A DNA stretch of 64,000 nt, from NCBI RefSeq assembly GCF_042186555.1, contig NC_133334.1, positions 212,663,332 to 212,727,331 on the forward strand, in the 5' to 3' direction. The notes beneath the pieces are model-generated. The model was not told where the DNA came from and did not search any database. It worked only from the letters and a program-made list of their open reading frames with translations. How positions within the stretch are numbered: position 1 is the stretch's first letter; each line of letters begins with the position of its first letter. Positions 34,268 to 45,227 of this stretch are shown piece after piece. A program made the translations under genes and the position numbers. Source of the DNA: Aquarana catesbeiana (Eukaryota > Chordata > Amphibia > Anura > Ranidae).

Positions 34268-34527
34268 CCCACAGATTTTTGGTTATTTAATATTAAGCTT
34301 ATTAATACTTAAGTATTACAATATGAACTGCATTTTTATTTGAATGTCACATGTCAGTTTTCTGTATTTATATCTGCAAAATAGTTGGACATCGATTTGA
34401 TGCATTTTTGTGTACTATGAAACGTTTAATAAATTATTACTATTTTACTTTGCTCAATGTGTTCTCAAGTGACCTGTCTCACTCAAAGTCCCATGACCCC
34501 TGTTTTTTGTTTGAGCAAATTGTTATA

Positions 34528-34663
34528 GTCTCCCACCTCTAGCAGCGGTGTAACAGGATAATGGGCCCTAAAACTCGCCAATGTTTTGAGAACCTTAGCC
34601 GAAAATGACAAAGGGATGTACATCCCTGCGATTATACAAGCCACCACATACAGTTTACATAGA
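34528..34663 (-). pseudogene. L1/Tx1 endonuclease middle segment, minus strand
   Basis: A short piece, YVVACIIAGMYIPLSFS then FRAHYPVTPLLEVGDYN, is aligned to the segment YVLANVYIPTPFS ... VIVMGDFN of the other L1. It joins 32443 on one side (after removal of the ribozyme element) and 50448 on the other (after removal of the TTAA-type element). Confidence 0.75.
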
Positions 34664-34817
34664 ATAACCACTTAAGGACCAAGCCTCTTTGTGAGATTTG
34701 TTGTTTACAAGTTAAAAACATTTTTTTTTGCTAGAAAATTACTTAGTGTGACGGGAGTCACTAATAGGGGCACAGGGTGAATGAGAACCCCACTATGATC
34801 TGTGCTAGTCAGACTCA

Positions 34818-35534
34818 ATGCTGTATATATGTTTATATAATGTGCGGGCTGTTAACATAAGACTGGCACATTATGGCCCTAACCCTACAGCGGAGAGCAT
34901 AGACCGAGTTATAGCGGCTGTGGATGCAAATTGGCTACAGCAAAGAGGTGCTGCAGCAGGGGGAGTGACAACAGCACCAACTGAAAGGAGAAAGATACAT
35001 TTTGCTGCTTTTATAAATTTAATTGAAGCAGAAGGGGAGATTGATGGGTACATTGCAGATTTTGAACGGCAATGTGCCCTACACCGGATGCCCACAGAGG
35101 AATGGGTTACCATTTTGTGTGGGAAATTGTCCGGCCGGGCCAGTGAATCGTTCAGGGCCATCCCAGTCGAGGATATTATGAACTATGGGCTGGTAAAAGA
35201 AGCACTTTTGGCCAGATATGCCATCACACCGGAGGCATACCGGAGACGGTTCCGAGAGACGAGCAAGCAGACTGGAGACTCATATACTGAGTGGGCATGC
35301 CGCCTACACCGCACGGTATCCCACTGGGTCGCTGGATGCCAAGCAGTATCCGGGGAAGAGGTGCTGCAGCTGTTCCTGCTGGAGCACTTCTTTGACAAGC
35401 TGTCCCCAGAAGTCATAGAGTGGGTCCGGGACCGAAAACCTTTCACCTTGCCTGAAGCAGCTTGCCTGGCAGACAAATACACAGACGCCCGCAAACTGGA
35501 TAACCCTGTGGTCAAGACAACAGCTCGGGTGTAA
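34818..35534 (+). pseudogene. gag of element C with SCAN-like capsid domain
   Basis: Open frame of 238 codons. It starts inside the LTR remnant because a deletion fuses LTR and gag, so the true N-terminus is missing. The first half is a retrotransposon capsid (FERQCALHRMPTEEW, about 35060-35105). The second half (YRRRFRETSKQTGDSYTEW, then EEVLQLFLLEHFFDKLSPEV and EWVRDRKPFTLPEAACLADKY, about 35240-35485) has the LLVLEQFL-LP-W-R pattern of SCAN domains. SCAN domains of vertebrate zinc-finger proteins are known to derive from the capsid of Gmr1-like Ty3 elements, so this element probably belongs to that group. Codons are unbroken over this stretch. Confidence 0.78.
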
Positions 35535-35581
35535 TTTATTGATCAGCGGCACCCCCTCCAGCTGGCGCCGACCAACCACAG

Positions 35582-36549
35582 TTGTACCGCCCTACAGCAC
35601 CACCTCCAGCGGCCACTTATTTTCGGCAGCCCAGGTTCAACTCCCAGGACTATTCGCAACCCCTCAGGTGTTTCGGGTATAAACAGCTAAGGCACAAAAA
35701 AACAGACTGTCCGTTGAATCCAGCCAGGCAGTCCCACTCGTGGAGAAAGCCAGCAGGGGGGAATCCCCGCACATCAATGCCTGCGGCTCACTGCGTTGAG
35801 GAGGAAGAACGTTGGGGCGTCCTGCACGAGGCTGATCCAGTACAAGCAGCTAACCAGGACAACAGGCAGCAACACAGGCAAACTGTCCGGGTTAATGGAA
35901 AGGTAGCCAATGGCCTACATGATACTGGCGCCACCATAACCCTACTACAGAAGAACCTCATCCCAGAGAGCCAAAACACCGGGGACACTGTAGTCGTAAG
36001 GGTAGCAGGAGGCACCATTTTCCGGCTACCCGTTGCCTGTGTTCACCTGGATTGGGGGGTTGGTTCGGGACACGTGAATGTGGGGGTGATGAAGGATTTG
36101 CCAGCAGATGTACTACTGGGGGATGATTTGGCCCCCCTCATTTCTGCTTACGCCTCGATTTGCGCTGCTGAAGCCAACCCAGTGACTACCCGTGCCCAGA
36201 CCTGTGCTGTTGGAACCGGCCCGCTTGCTGCTGAGACCCAGACACTTCCATGTTTGGACTGGGGGCTGTGTGGAGCCAAATCAGGGAGGATGGAAGAGAA
36301 CACCCTGTCGCATACCTGATTAGAAAGCTATTACCCCGGGAAGTGAGCTATGCAGCAGTGGAGAAGGAGTGCTTGGTCCTGGTCTGGGCCCTTAAAAAGT
36401 TGAACCCTTATTTGTACAGACAGGAATTTAGTTACCAACCACAACCCATTGGTCTGGCTGAACCAGGTCTCAGGAGACAATGGCAGGTTGCTGCGGTGGA
36501 GCTTAGCCCTGCAACCTTACAATTTCACCATCAGCTACCGACCCGGTAA
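35582..36549 (+). pseudogene. Zinc knuckle, protease and RNase H remnant of element C
   Basis: The zinc knuckle is degraded (CFGYKQLRHKKTDC lacks the second Cys). The protease shows HDTGATITLLQ (about 35920-35952) and LPADVLLGDDL. Near 36250 the frame jumps into RNase H (FGLGAVWSQ, HPVAYLIRKLLPREVSYA, VEKECLVLVWALKKL, about 36252-36405). Reverse transcriptase is deleted between protease and RNase H. After 36410 the LTR-proximal end follows. Confidence 0.75.
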
Positions 36550-36674
36550 GCAAAATGGCAATGCTGATGGGTTGTCCAGGCAAACAGACGTCACCCCGGC
36601 CTCCTAGTTCCAGACATCCCCAAGTTGAAGGATCAAGCCGGGTCTGCCGGAGTTTTCCACAAGGAGGGAGCCAT

Positions 36675-37214
36675 GTGACAGGAGTCACTAATAGGGGCAC
36701 AGGGTGAATGAGAACCCCACTATGATCTGGGGTGGTCAGACTTAATGCTGTATATATGTATATATAATGTGTGCTGTCTCATCCTGTTGTGGACTCTTTG
36801 CTGTGATGGTTGGGGTGTGACTTTATTTTATTGTCTATTGTGTCTGTCTGCCTCAACTATTATGGTCTTGCTGTGAGGAAAGAGGGAGGGGGGATTCCTC
36901 CAGCAGCCCCCGTTAAGACTGTTTACTGATGAGAAGTTAAGCACACCTGGCCTGTGTGTCCATTGTTATTGGACAGTTTAACCCACCAAGGGTGGGGGGG
37001 AAATGTTTCGAAGTGGGAACTGTATAACGTGTTTGAATATAGATTAATTCCTGCTTGAACCTGAAGACAGAGCGTCTTGTCTCGTACTTGGAGGGAGAAT
37101 TATTTGTATGGGTTCCTTGTTCGGCTGATCGGAGTGTTCGGTAGCTGCCCTGGTGTTCAGGAAGGGAATGTCCTAAACGAATTTAACCCCTTTCGTACTC
37201 GGGGTGCCGTCACA
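36675..37214 (+). repeat. 3' LTR of element C
   Basis: 540 bp from TGTGACAGG to GTCACA. The first 100 bp match 34747-34851. A purine-rich AAGGAGGGAG precedes it. Confidence 0.85.
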
Positions 37215-37702
37215 CTTAGAACCCCCAAACTTTACACATACTCCATACGCGACGTTTAAAAAATTCTACAGGTTGCATGTTTTGAGTTACAGAGGAGTTC
37301 TAGGGCTAGAATTATTGCTCTCGCTCTACCGATGGCGGCGTTACCTCACATGTGTAGTTTGAACACCGTTTTTATATGTGGGCGCTACTCACGTATGCAT
37401 TCGCTTCTGCAGGCAAGCTCGTCGGGACTGGCACGTCTAAATTTTTTTTTTTTTATTTATTTTACCTTTTTAAAAAAAAAAAAAAAAATTGTGTCATTTT
37501 TATTCCTATTACAAGAAATGTAAACATCCCTTGTAATAGAAAAAACCATGACAGGACCTCTTATATATGAGATTTGGGGTCAAAAAGACCTTAGATCACA
37601 TCAGATGTACACCCCAATGATGCAATTGATAACACAGACCTCATGAAGGACTGGTACTGGTAAATGTGAGGGGGAATTACTCCAGAACATCATAAAAAGG
37701 AG

Positions 37703-38066
37703 ACAGTTCAAAATGAGAGGGATTGAATCTAATATAACTGAAATAAAGAACCTACTTCTACCCTTCGTTCATCTTAAAGAATATAAGGATAAGGAAAAAG
37801 AACTGCAGGAATCTATCAAAAAATATGACAGCAATATACAAGCTAAAAACAGAAAAAATTCAAAAGAGATGTGTTAGATTATAAAAATTCTAAAGTGTAT
37901 AAATGGCAAACACATGGGGAAGACCAAGATGAAGAACCGGAAGACCCCTCTATGGAGGAAGAATCTGAAGAGCCGATACCTATTACCGCATTGGGCATGA
38001 TGGGAGGTACACTGAGGAGAATGGAAAACTAAGAAACCAAGAAACCCACTAAGAAACCAAGACTTC
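37703..38066 (+). pseudogene. Penelope-like ORF, N-terminal region before the L1
   Basis: An ATG at about 37703 opens a 50-codon piece predicted to be a coiled coil (EIKNLLLPFVHLKEY, KEKELQESIKKY). It is followed after a TAG by LDYKNSKVYKWQTH, the charged N-terminal segment of such proteins, then an acidic stretch. The L1 insertion follows at 38067, after AAGAAACCAAGACTTC. Confidence 0.62.
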
Positions 38067-38591
38067 GAAGGTTTGATCCTGGGGGCGTGACCGGATGTTG
38101 AGGTGAGGGAGAGCGCTGTAGTCGTACCCAGCCCTCGCCCCTCGCTCCTGCTCCTACAGCTGACATGAGCGCGTTGCGCATAGCGTGACCGGGAGGAAAC
38201 CTAGAGGAGACGCCAAAGAGGGGGAACGCTCTGAGCATTTGGAGAAGCCGCTGCTGCTGTGACACGCCGCCCTACAGAGCAGGGACACTCGCACGGAGCT
38301 CTCCCGAGAGTGGCATCAGCGGCGCCTGTCCCAGTGAGAGAGGGAGGCGCCGACATCCGGGATTGAGCGGCGGTGTTGGAGCGTCCCTGGAAGGACCGAG
38401 CAGCAGAGGATCCTGCTCATAGCGCTGGAGGGGTGAGTAGGCTGCTGTTTTGCATACTCACCCACAGTATACTATAGCGCAAGGCCCTGCAGAAGAGTCA
38501 TTTATTGCTGCAGATCCGGTGGGGAATAAGAATCTACACAGACCCAGGACAGAGTCTATCATAGTGTTGAGAACAGCAGCACCCTGTCGGA

Positions 38592-39650
38592 ATGACAAGG
38601 AAGAGGGGAATGGAGGACGGGCCAGCTCAAGAAGGGACAGGGGCTCTTGGAACTCGTGGCACCAAGGAGAAGGGGAACCAAGTGGCCGCCAAGTTGGAGC
38701 GCTTTGCGCACACCCCAAACCAAACCCCTAAAAAGGCTAGCAGCACAGGGGGAGGTCAGCATCAAGCTGGCCACCCTGGGAGGAGAAGCCAGACTCAAGA
38801 AAACGGGACTGTGGTAGCTATGCCACCAGCGGGTCCGGCAGCAGGTGGGGCCCCGGGAAAGCAACAGGCCTCGGGCCTGGAGGGGGCGACAGGGGGAGGT
38901 CAGGGTGGCCCGGTAAATGAGAGGGAGCCATCTCTAAATGATATTTTCTTGGCTGTCAATACTTGCAAGCAATCAATCAATGGCCTGTCTGAGCAGCTTA
39001 AGGACATTAGAGATGAATTGCTTGCCGTTAAGGGAGAAGTGCGCGCAATTTGTACCCGGACAACAGCTCTTGAGGAGAGGCTTAGCCAAATGGAGGATGA
39101 CGTGCATCCACTAAAACAAGAAGTAGCACTCATGAAAATCCAAATGAAGGACTGTTTGCAGAAAATGGACAGTATGGAGAACAGGTTGCGCAGAGAAAAT
39201 CTGAACCCCATCCAATTTATGGAAGACTGGCTGAAAGAGAAATTTGGCAAGGACTCTTTTTCAAACATCTTTGCTATTGAGCGCGCACATAGGATAGCCT
39301 CCAGGGCCCCAGCTCTAGGAGGTCACCCCAGGCCCTTTATTTTTAAACTTTTATGTTTCCGGGACAAGGTCACCATTTTACAGAAAGCAAGAGAGTTAAG
39401 GAACATCCAGCACAATGGAGCCAGGATTTCAATTTACCCGATTTTTCCCCCGAGCTACAGAGACAAAGAGCTAAATTTGGAGAGTGTAAGCGAAAGCTTC
39501 AGCAATTGAGAATTAACTATGCGCTATTGTACCCGGCATGGTTGTGTGTCTCAGCTCTGGGGGAGGTCAGGTTTTTTTCTACCCCTAATGAAGTGCTAAC
39601 TTGGCTAGAAAAGAATGAAGAAAGAATTAAGCGGGGAGAAGGAAGTTAGG
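38592..39650 (+). pseudogene. L1 ORF1 protein (coiled coil, RRM-like, C-terminal domain), one frameshift
   Basis: The frame from MTRKRGMED is open to 39509, about 305 codons, with a charged N-terminal part. A coiled coil follows at about residues 115-205 (SINGLSEQLKDIRDELLAV ... LKQEVALMKIQMK), then RRENL and the RNA-binding part. A short deletion seems to remove the usual beta strand after RRENL, because PIQFMEDWLKE follows at once. The C-terminal domain (AIERAHRI, RPFIFKLLCFRDKVTIL) continues after a frameshift near 39460-39480 as QRAKFGECKRKLQQL and ends at 39649. The protein binds L1 RNA as a trimer in the family. Confidence 0.8.
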
Positions 39651-40259
39651 CATCTCTGGAACTCTTGCTTGCTTGGTTTCCTTTTTGGTGTTTGTTTTCT
39701 TTTTTTTTTGGCTTTATGATGATGTGGTGTGAGAACGGAGCAGGGGGGAGGAGGGAGGGGGGGATTAAATACAAAAACACTTTTTGAGGTATTTGCACAA
39801 ATTATACGCACAGTAACAAGCACAAATTTTTCAGTTAGGGGAAAAAGTCCCCTCCTACTGTATTTGCTGCACGGCTTTTTTTCTTAAGCCGCAAAAGGCT
39901 TTGAAGGTCACAATAGAAGCTTGAGGGTTAGGCCCAAAATTGGGCACAGGGGTATGGTGTAGGTGGGGGGGAGGGAGGGGGGGGGAGAGGGGGTTGGTGG
40001 GGGGGGGGAGTGGGGGGTGGGGGGTGTTGGGTGGTGTGGCAGGTGGAGGTACACAATCAGGGAAGAATGGTAGGGAGTGTGGATAAGGGTGGATGTGAGG
40101 TGGTCCAGATTGCTAGATTAAAGGGATTGAAAAAAGGTAGGATGATATATAGTATTCACAAAAAGGGGTGGTGTGGTTTAAGAGGAGACCAAAGTATTGC
40201 AAAGGCACCAGACCCAATGGCTCATGAGCATTGAAAGAAAGTGTAATAAAATCCCGGAT
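39651..40259 (+). other. L1 inter-ORF spacer with G-rich tract
   Basis: About 610 bp. Positions 39735-39765 and 39965-40050 consist almost only of G runs (GGGGGGG, GGGGAGGG, GGTGGGG), able to form G-quadruplexes on the sense RNA. Noncoding. Confidence 0.6.
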
Positions 40260-43200
40260 ATGAAAAAACGGGTTAATATATGCTCATGGAATGTAAGGGG
40301 GATAAAGGATAACCTTAAGAAACAAGTAATTTTTTCAATAGCCAAGAAGGGGAATGTCAAAATACTCTGCCTGCAGGAGACCCATCTGGTAAAAGATACA
40401 ATTAAAACTTTAGGTAATAAGCAATTTCGGACACAGTTTCATTCTATTCACTCATCCTATTCAAGAGGGGTGAGTGTTTTGATAAGCACAGATCTGGCCT
40501 TCTCCTGCAGTCAGAGTAAGGTGGATGAATATGGAAGGTATATTTTTCTCTCTTGCTTAATAGAAAACAAAAGATATGTACTGGCCAATGTCTATATCCC
40601 TACCCCATTTAGTATGGTAATACTGGAAGATCTAGCCAGATTCATAGTGGATTCTCCAGGGACCCCGGTAATAGTAATGGGGGATTTTAACATGACGATG
40701 AATAAAAGCATAGACAGGTTCCCACCAAAATGTAAAACTGGAGAGGTCACCAGGAGCCCCCTCTCGCAATATTGTGATGAAATAGGGCTGGTGGATATCT
40801 GGAGGAGGAGGCACCCTGGAGAGAGGCAATATTCATGCCACTCCAGGACTCATGCCACCTTATCCAGAATCGACCTTGTATTGGGTAACGAGGAAGCACT
40901 AACTGTAGTGGAGGAAATAGTCTACGAGCCAAGAGGTGTCTCGGATCATACGCCGGTTATTACTACTGTAAAAGTAGGGGAACAATGCAGTAGAGGTAGC
41001 TGGAAGATTAACCCTTTTGGCTCGAACTTATAGGAGAGGAAGAGAAAATGATGGAGGGATTGTCAGAGTTTATTAACATAAATTTAGGATCGGCCCCGTT
41101 GGGGGTAGTATGGGACTCTCTGAAGGCTTACCTCCGGGGAGCCCTAATTCAGAAAATTGCATATATTAAAAAAAAGTCACAAGCAGAGGAACTAAGAGCC
41201 AAAGAAAGTGTAAGACTGGCAGAGGCGAAGTTTGTAGTAACACCATCCCAAGTTAGCTACGAGTGTTGGGTGGGGAGACAGGAAGAGTACAGTAGGGTAT
41301 TCCGGGAGAAGATGGAAAAAATTAGATCTTTTCAGAGGCGGAGCTTTTTTGGAGAAGGAGAGCGAGTCGGGAAAGCTCTGTCCCTGATAATTAAGGCAAA
41401 TGGCCCCTCGAGCGCTATACCAGCAATTGAGGGGAGGGAAGGAGTAATAAAAAAAACTACCCCCGATATATTAGGCGAATTTAGGACATACTTTGAGAGG
41501 CTATACAGTTGTTCTAAAACAAACGTGGAGGGGGAAATACAGGGCTTCTTTGAGGGGCTGAGGATAACTCCAGTAACAGATGAGGACCGGGAAATGTTGG
41601 ATGCCCCATTGACTCTTAAAGAACTGCAAAGGGCAGTGGGAGACATGGTGGGCCAAAAGTCACCGGGCCCGGATGGTCTGCCCATAGAAATATTTAAAAA
41701 ATATGGGGAGGTACTATTACCCTTACGCTTGGAGGTATTTAATGGAGCCAGGGAGGATAAGACCTTGCCTTCCTCTATGTCAGAAGCTATTGTAATAACT
41801 TTGCTGAAAGAAGGGAAGAACCCAATGGACATGACTTCATATAGGCCCATCTCGCTCTTATGCTTGGACATGAAGATATTGGCAAAAGTATTGGCCGCAA
41901 GGCTGAATAAGATAATTTCCAAACTAATACATGTAGACCAGACCGAGTTTATCCCCGATAGATCTACAAGTACTAACATAAGACGAGTATACCTTAACAT
42001 GCAAATACCTATAGAAAATAGCGGTAAGAGAGCGGTTCTCTCATTAGACGCAGCCAAAGCTTTCGATTCTCTGGAATGGCATTACTTGTGGAAGGTGCTG
42101 GCGGAATACCAGTTTGGCTCTGGGTTTGTCCAGTGGCTAAGTTTATTGTACAACAATCCGAGGGCCAAGGTTAAAATTAATGGACAGTGCTCAGAGTGGT
42201 TCCAGGTGAGCAGGGGTACGAGACAGGGGTGCCCTTTGTCCCCCCTGCTCTTTGCTCTGGCAATTGAGCCCTTGGCTGTTGCTCTGAGGACGACACAGGG
42301 TGTACAGGGGTTTAAAAGAAGGAGAGGGGTGGACAAAGTGGCCTTGTACGCCGATGATATCCTGCTGTTTCTGGCAGACACGCAGGACTCACTGGAATTA
42401 GCCATGGGGATAGTTGAGGAGTTTGGTGTTTTCTCCGGGCTACTGGTCAACTGGGAGAAATCAGTGATTTTACCTATAAATCCCCTGAACGAGCCCCTCC
42501 CTCACCAAGCGTCCCAAGTCCAAGTAGTGAGACAAATGAAATACCTGGGGATTAATATATCTAATGATCCAGGACAGTACATATCCGGAAACCTAGTTCC
42601 ACTTATGAAAAAGCTGAAGCAGAAGTGCCGAGTGTGGAGACGCCTGCCCCTCTCGGTTGCCGGGCGCTGCAACCTGATCAAAATGGTCTGGTTACCCCAA
42701 ATCTTATATGTTCTGCAGAACTCTCCTGTTTGGATCCCCAAGCACTGGTTCAAAAAAATAGACAGCGTGTTCAGAGAACTTATTTGGAAAAATGGGGTGG
42801 CTAGGATCGGTTTGCGGACGTTGCGGCAACCGGAGGTGAAGGGCAGCCTGGCGGTACCAGATCCACAAGGCTATTTCTTAGCAGCCCAACTGCAACAAGT
42901 GGGAGGTAGTAACAGGCTAAGAGATGAAGGAGCAGGGGGCAGTATCCTGTTGAATGACACTGGACATGATACAATTGCAGAGGGCTTAGAGGCAGATTCA
43001 TTCTGCACCAAATGCCCCACAACCCGGATGATGGTCAAGGTTTGGGTACAAGTTAAAAAAATTCTGGGATACACTGGTTTCACGGAATTTTCCCCACTCT
43101 GGGATAACAACAGCTTTAACGAGCTTAAAAAGATGGGGCGCTTTGAGGAATGGGATCGCCAGGACATTCACTACTTGGCACAAGTGTACAGGGCAGGGAG

Positions 43201-43823
43201 GTTAAAATCTTTTCGGGAGCTGGTAGAGGAATACGCAATCTCCAACAGGTCATTTTACAGATATTTACAAATCAAGCATGCCCTGGAGGCACAATTCGGG
43301 AAGGAAGCGCCAGTGTGGTGCGAAATGGCCTCTTTGAGAAAGCTGATTGACGCGAGCTCCACGAGGGGATTGATCTCTGACATGTATGTGGGGGGTATGG
43401 AGATGTGGTGGGGGGTATGGAGATTTGATCCACATGTTTTGGTGATGTCCCAAATTATATAGATATTGGAAAGGGGTGGTGGAAAAAATAAACTTAGTGT
43501 TTGGGACGTCGCTGAGGTTGGAGGCGAGAGAGTGCTTGCTGGGACTGACGGAGGACAAAGTGCCCACAAAGGACATACAGACAGCAAGGGTTAGATGCCT
43601 GTTTCAGGGAAGAAAGGCTTTTGCACAGCGCTGGCAGAGAAAGGAGGCACCAACGGTGCCAGAATGGGAGAATGCAGTAAGGGAGGTGATCTGTAGGGAA
43701 AAGTATATATACAAGAAGAGGGGTAACTATAAGAAATTTGAAAAAATATGGAAAGCATGGCTGGACCAGGACAAGTTCAGAATAGAAGGGGAGGTGGGGC
43801 AGGATGGTATGGGGTGGGTTTAG
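40260..43823 (+). pseudogene. L1 ORF2 protein (endonuclease and reverse transcriptase), two frameshifts
   Basis: It starts at MKKRVNICSWNVRG (40260). Endonuclease motifs in order: CLQETH, VIVMGDFNMT (about 40665-40695), SRIDLVLG and SDHTPV (about 40942-40960). A first frameshift lies between 41015 and 41048. Then the RT: SPGPDGLPIEIFK, SYRPISLLCLDMKI, VLSLDAAKAFDSLEW (about 42034-42078), GTRQGCPLSPLLFA and the catalytic YADDILLF (about 42349-42372). Next are the thumb and the C-terminal part with IWIPKHWF. A second frameshift near 43420-43450 splits the Cys-rich end (MFWWCPKL). Total about 1185 codons, normal for an ORF2. A few repairs separate it from an intact frame, so it is recent but dead. 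Confidence 0.87.
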
Positions 43824-44109
43824 TTTAAAAACGTATGGTATGGTGAATGGTGGGAGGTTGGTAGGGGATGGGGTGAGGGAGAAAATGGGGGGAAAAAAGA
43901 AGAAACCCTTCTTGAAGTTTACTGCATACGGGTATTTTGAACTGGCACATATTGGAATGATAAGAATGTATGGACAAAAAGGAGGATATCAATGTGTCTC
44001 TGTTCATGGTGATGTTCCTTGTCTCTTTATTTTTTCTATTTTTTTTTTCTTTTTCCTTTGTAATGTAAAATTTTTTCAAATAAAAAGATGTAAAAAAAAA
44101 AAAAAAAAA

Positions 44110-45227
44110 AAGAAACCAAGACTTCAGGGGATATCGTTCCCCTTACAGAAGAGGGAATGGGGAATACAGGGATTTTCCCCGAGCTACATACCAGGACAGG
44201 CCGCCTGGGAGATGGAGACCTCGCATTCCCTACAGGAACACCGGATGGAGAGGACGGAATGCAAGTGGAGGACCATGGCCAAGAGGGCAATACCGGAGCC
44301 CGAGAAGGATGGAAGGTCCGAACACATATCAAGGATACGAAACAAACCCACAAATTGGAACCAGGAGAGACCATCACCAAGAAAGAAACACGGGACCCAT
44401 ATACAGGAACACAGAAAGAGAAAGCAGACAAGAGGAAGACGAGGAGGCAAGAAGAAGAAAAAGACCTCGAAACTATTAGGCCAAGGGATTTTCAACCTCA
44501 GCAATGTACAGTTCATGCAAGATGAATTAGGAGTGTTAGAATTGGAACTCAAATATGCCCCTAATAAGCCGCTAGATAAATTTGAGGCCTATATTGACCT
44601 CCAAAAGTTTCTAAGAAAACTCAACATAAAGAAACATTTTGCCATGAATCCGGGAGAAGCAAGAAGAGAAGACTCAGAGTTTGTGCATACTAATCTTAAA
44701 AACAACTCTATATTTAATCCTAAAACACCAAGCAATCAATGTATGAACACGTTTAAAAAAATGGTGGAAGAAGATATTAAAGGAATGGGAAAAGTAATAA
44801 GAGAGCACGGAACATCTGGAAAACCATTAAAGATATAGGAAATAAACACGAGGTGGTAATTAGGCCAGCAGATAAGGGGGGAGGACTGGTCATTTTAAAT
44901 AAAAAGGACTATCAGGAGGAGATGAACAATCTTTTAAATATAGAGAATACTTATAAGAAATTAGCAGGGAACCCCAAGAGAAAATATGAAAAGATGTTGA
45001 AAACCTTCGTGGAAAAAGGGAAAACTAAGGGCATTCTGAATCCCAAAGAAGCTGAATATATGATATCAAACTCCACAAAAACACCAGTGGTATACTACAC
45101 ACCCAAAATTCATAAAAGATTGGAGAAACCACCAGGGAGACCTATTATAAGTGGGATAAACTCCATTTTTTCCAGACTTGGAGAATATCTGGATCAATTC
45201 CTTAAACCTTTAGTTAAGGAGTATTGA
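44110..45227 (+). pseudogene. Penelope-like ORF, region between the L1 and the RT
   Basis: After the L1 the frame resumes with a basic, low-complexity linker (about 44130-44470), then IFNLSNVQFMQDELGVLELE and LRKLNIKKHF (about 44490-44640). RPADKGGGLVILNKKDY (about 44860-44910) follows, and YYTPKIHKRLEKPPGRPIIS (about 45090-45150) is an RT block. Frameshifts near 44838 and a stop at 45225-45227 break it. Confidence 0.72.

Larger units (their letters stand above)
32444..34515. mobile_element. Inverted-arm retroelement with hammerhead ribozymes (Penelope- or retrozyme-like)
   Basis: It is flanked by a 12-bp duplication CAAATTGTTATA / CAGATTGTTATA (34516-34527, 32432-32443) inside the minus-strand L1. 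Two arms of the same sequence face each other: left about 32500-32886 (minus orientation) and right 33738-34515 (plus orientation). The arms share a hammerhead motif, GAGCCCCACAGAT, an AT-rich part and an AATAAA-containing end (ACGTTTAATAAATTATTA). Between them lie an LTR-like segment and in the right arm a MITE. No protein is encoded. Terminal repeats with hammerheads and inverted partial copies are known for Penelope-like elements, hence the call. A non-coding retrozyme-type element is the alternative. Confidence 0.6.
34747..37214 (+). mobile_element. Ty3-type LTR element C with SCAN-like capsid, internally deleted
   Basis: Begins TGTGACGGG, ends GTCACA, with exact 5-bp duplication CTTAG (34742-34746, 37215-37219). 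It contains a truncated 5' LTR (34747-about 34851), gag, zinc knuckle, protease, the last part of RNase H and a full 3' LTR (36675-37214). Most of RT and all of integrase are gone, so it is 2.5 kb instead of about 5-6 kb. Confidence 0.87.
38067..44109 (+). mobile_element. Nearly full-length L1/Tx1-type LINE, plus strand
   Basis: About 6.04 kb, flanked by an exact 16-bp duplication AAGAAACCAAGACTTC (38051-38066 and 44110-44125). It comprises a GC-rich 5' UTR (38067-38591), ORF1, a G-rich spacer, ORF2 and a short 3' UTR with AATAAA (44079-44084) before a poly-A tail. Only a few frameshifts are seen. It is the youngest-looking LINE here, and lies inside the Penelope-like ORF. Confidence 0.9.
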
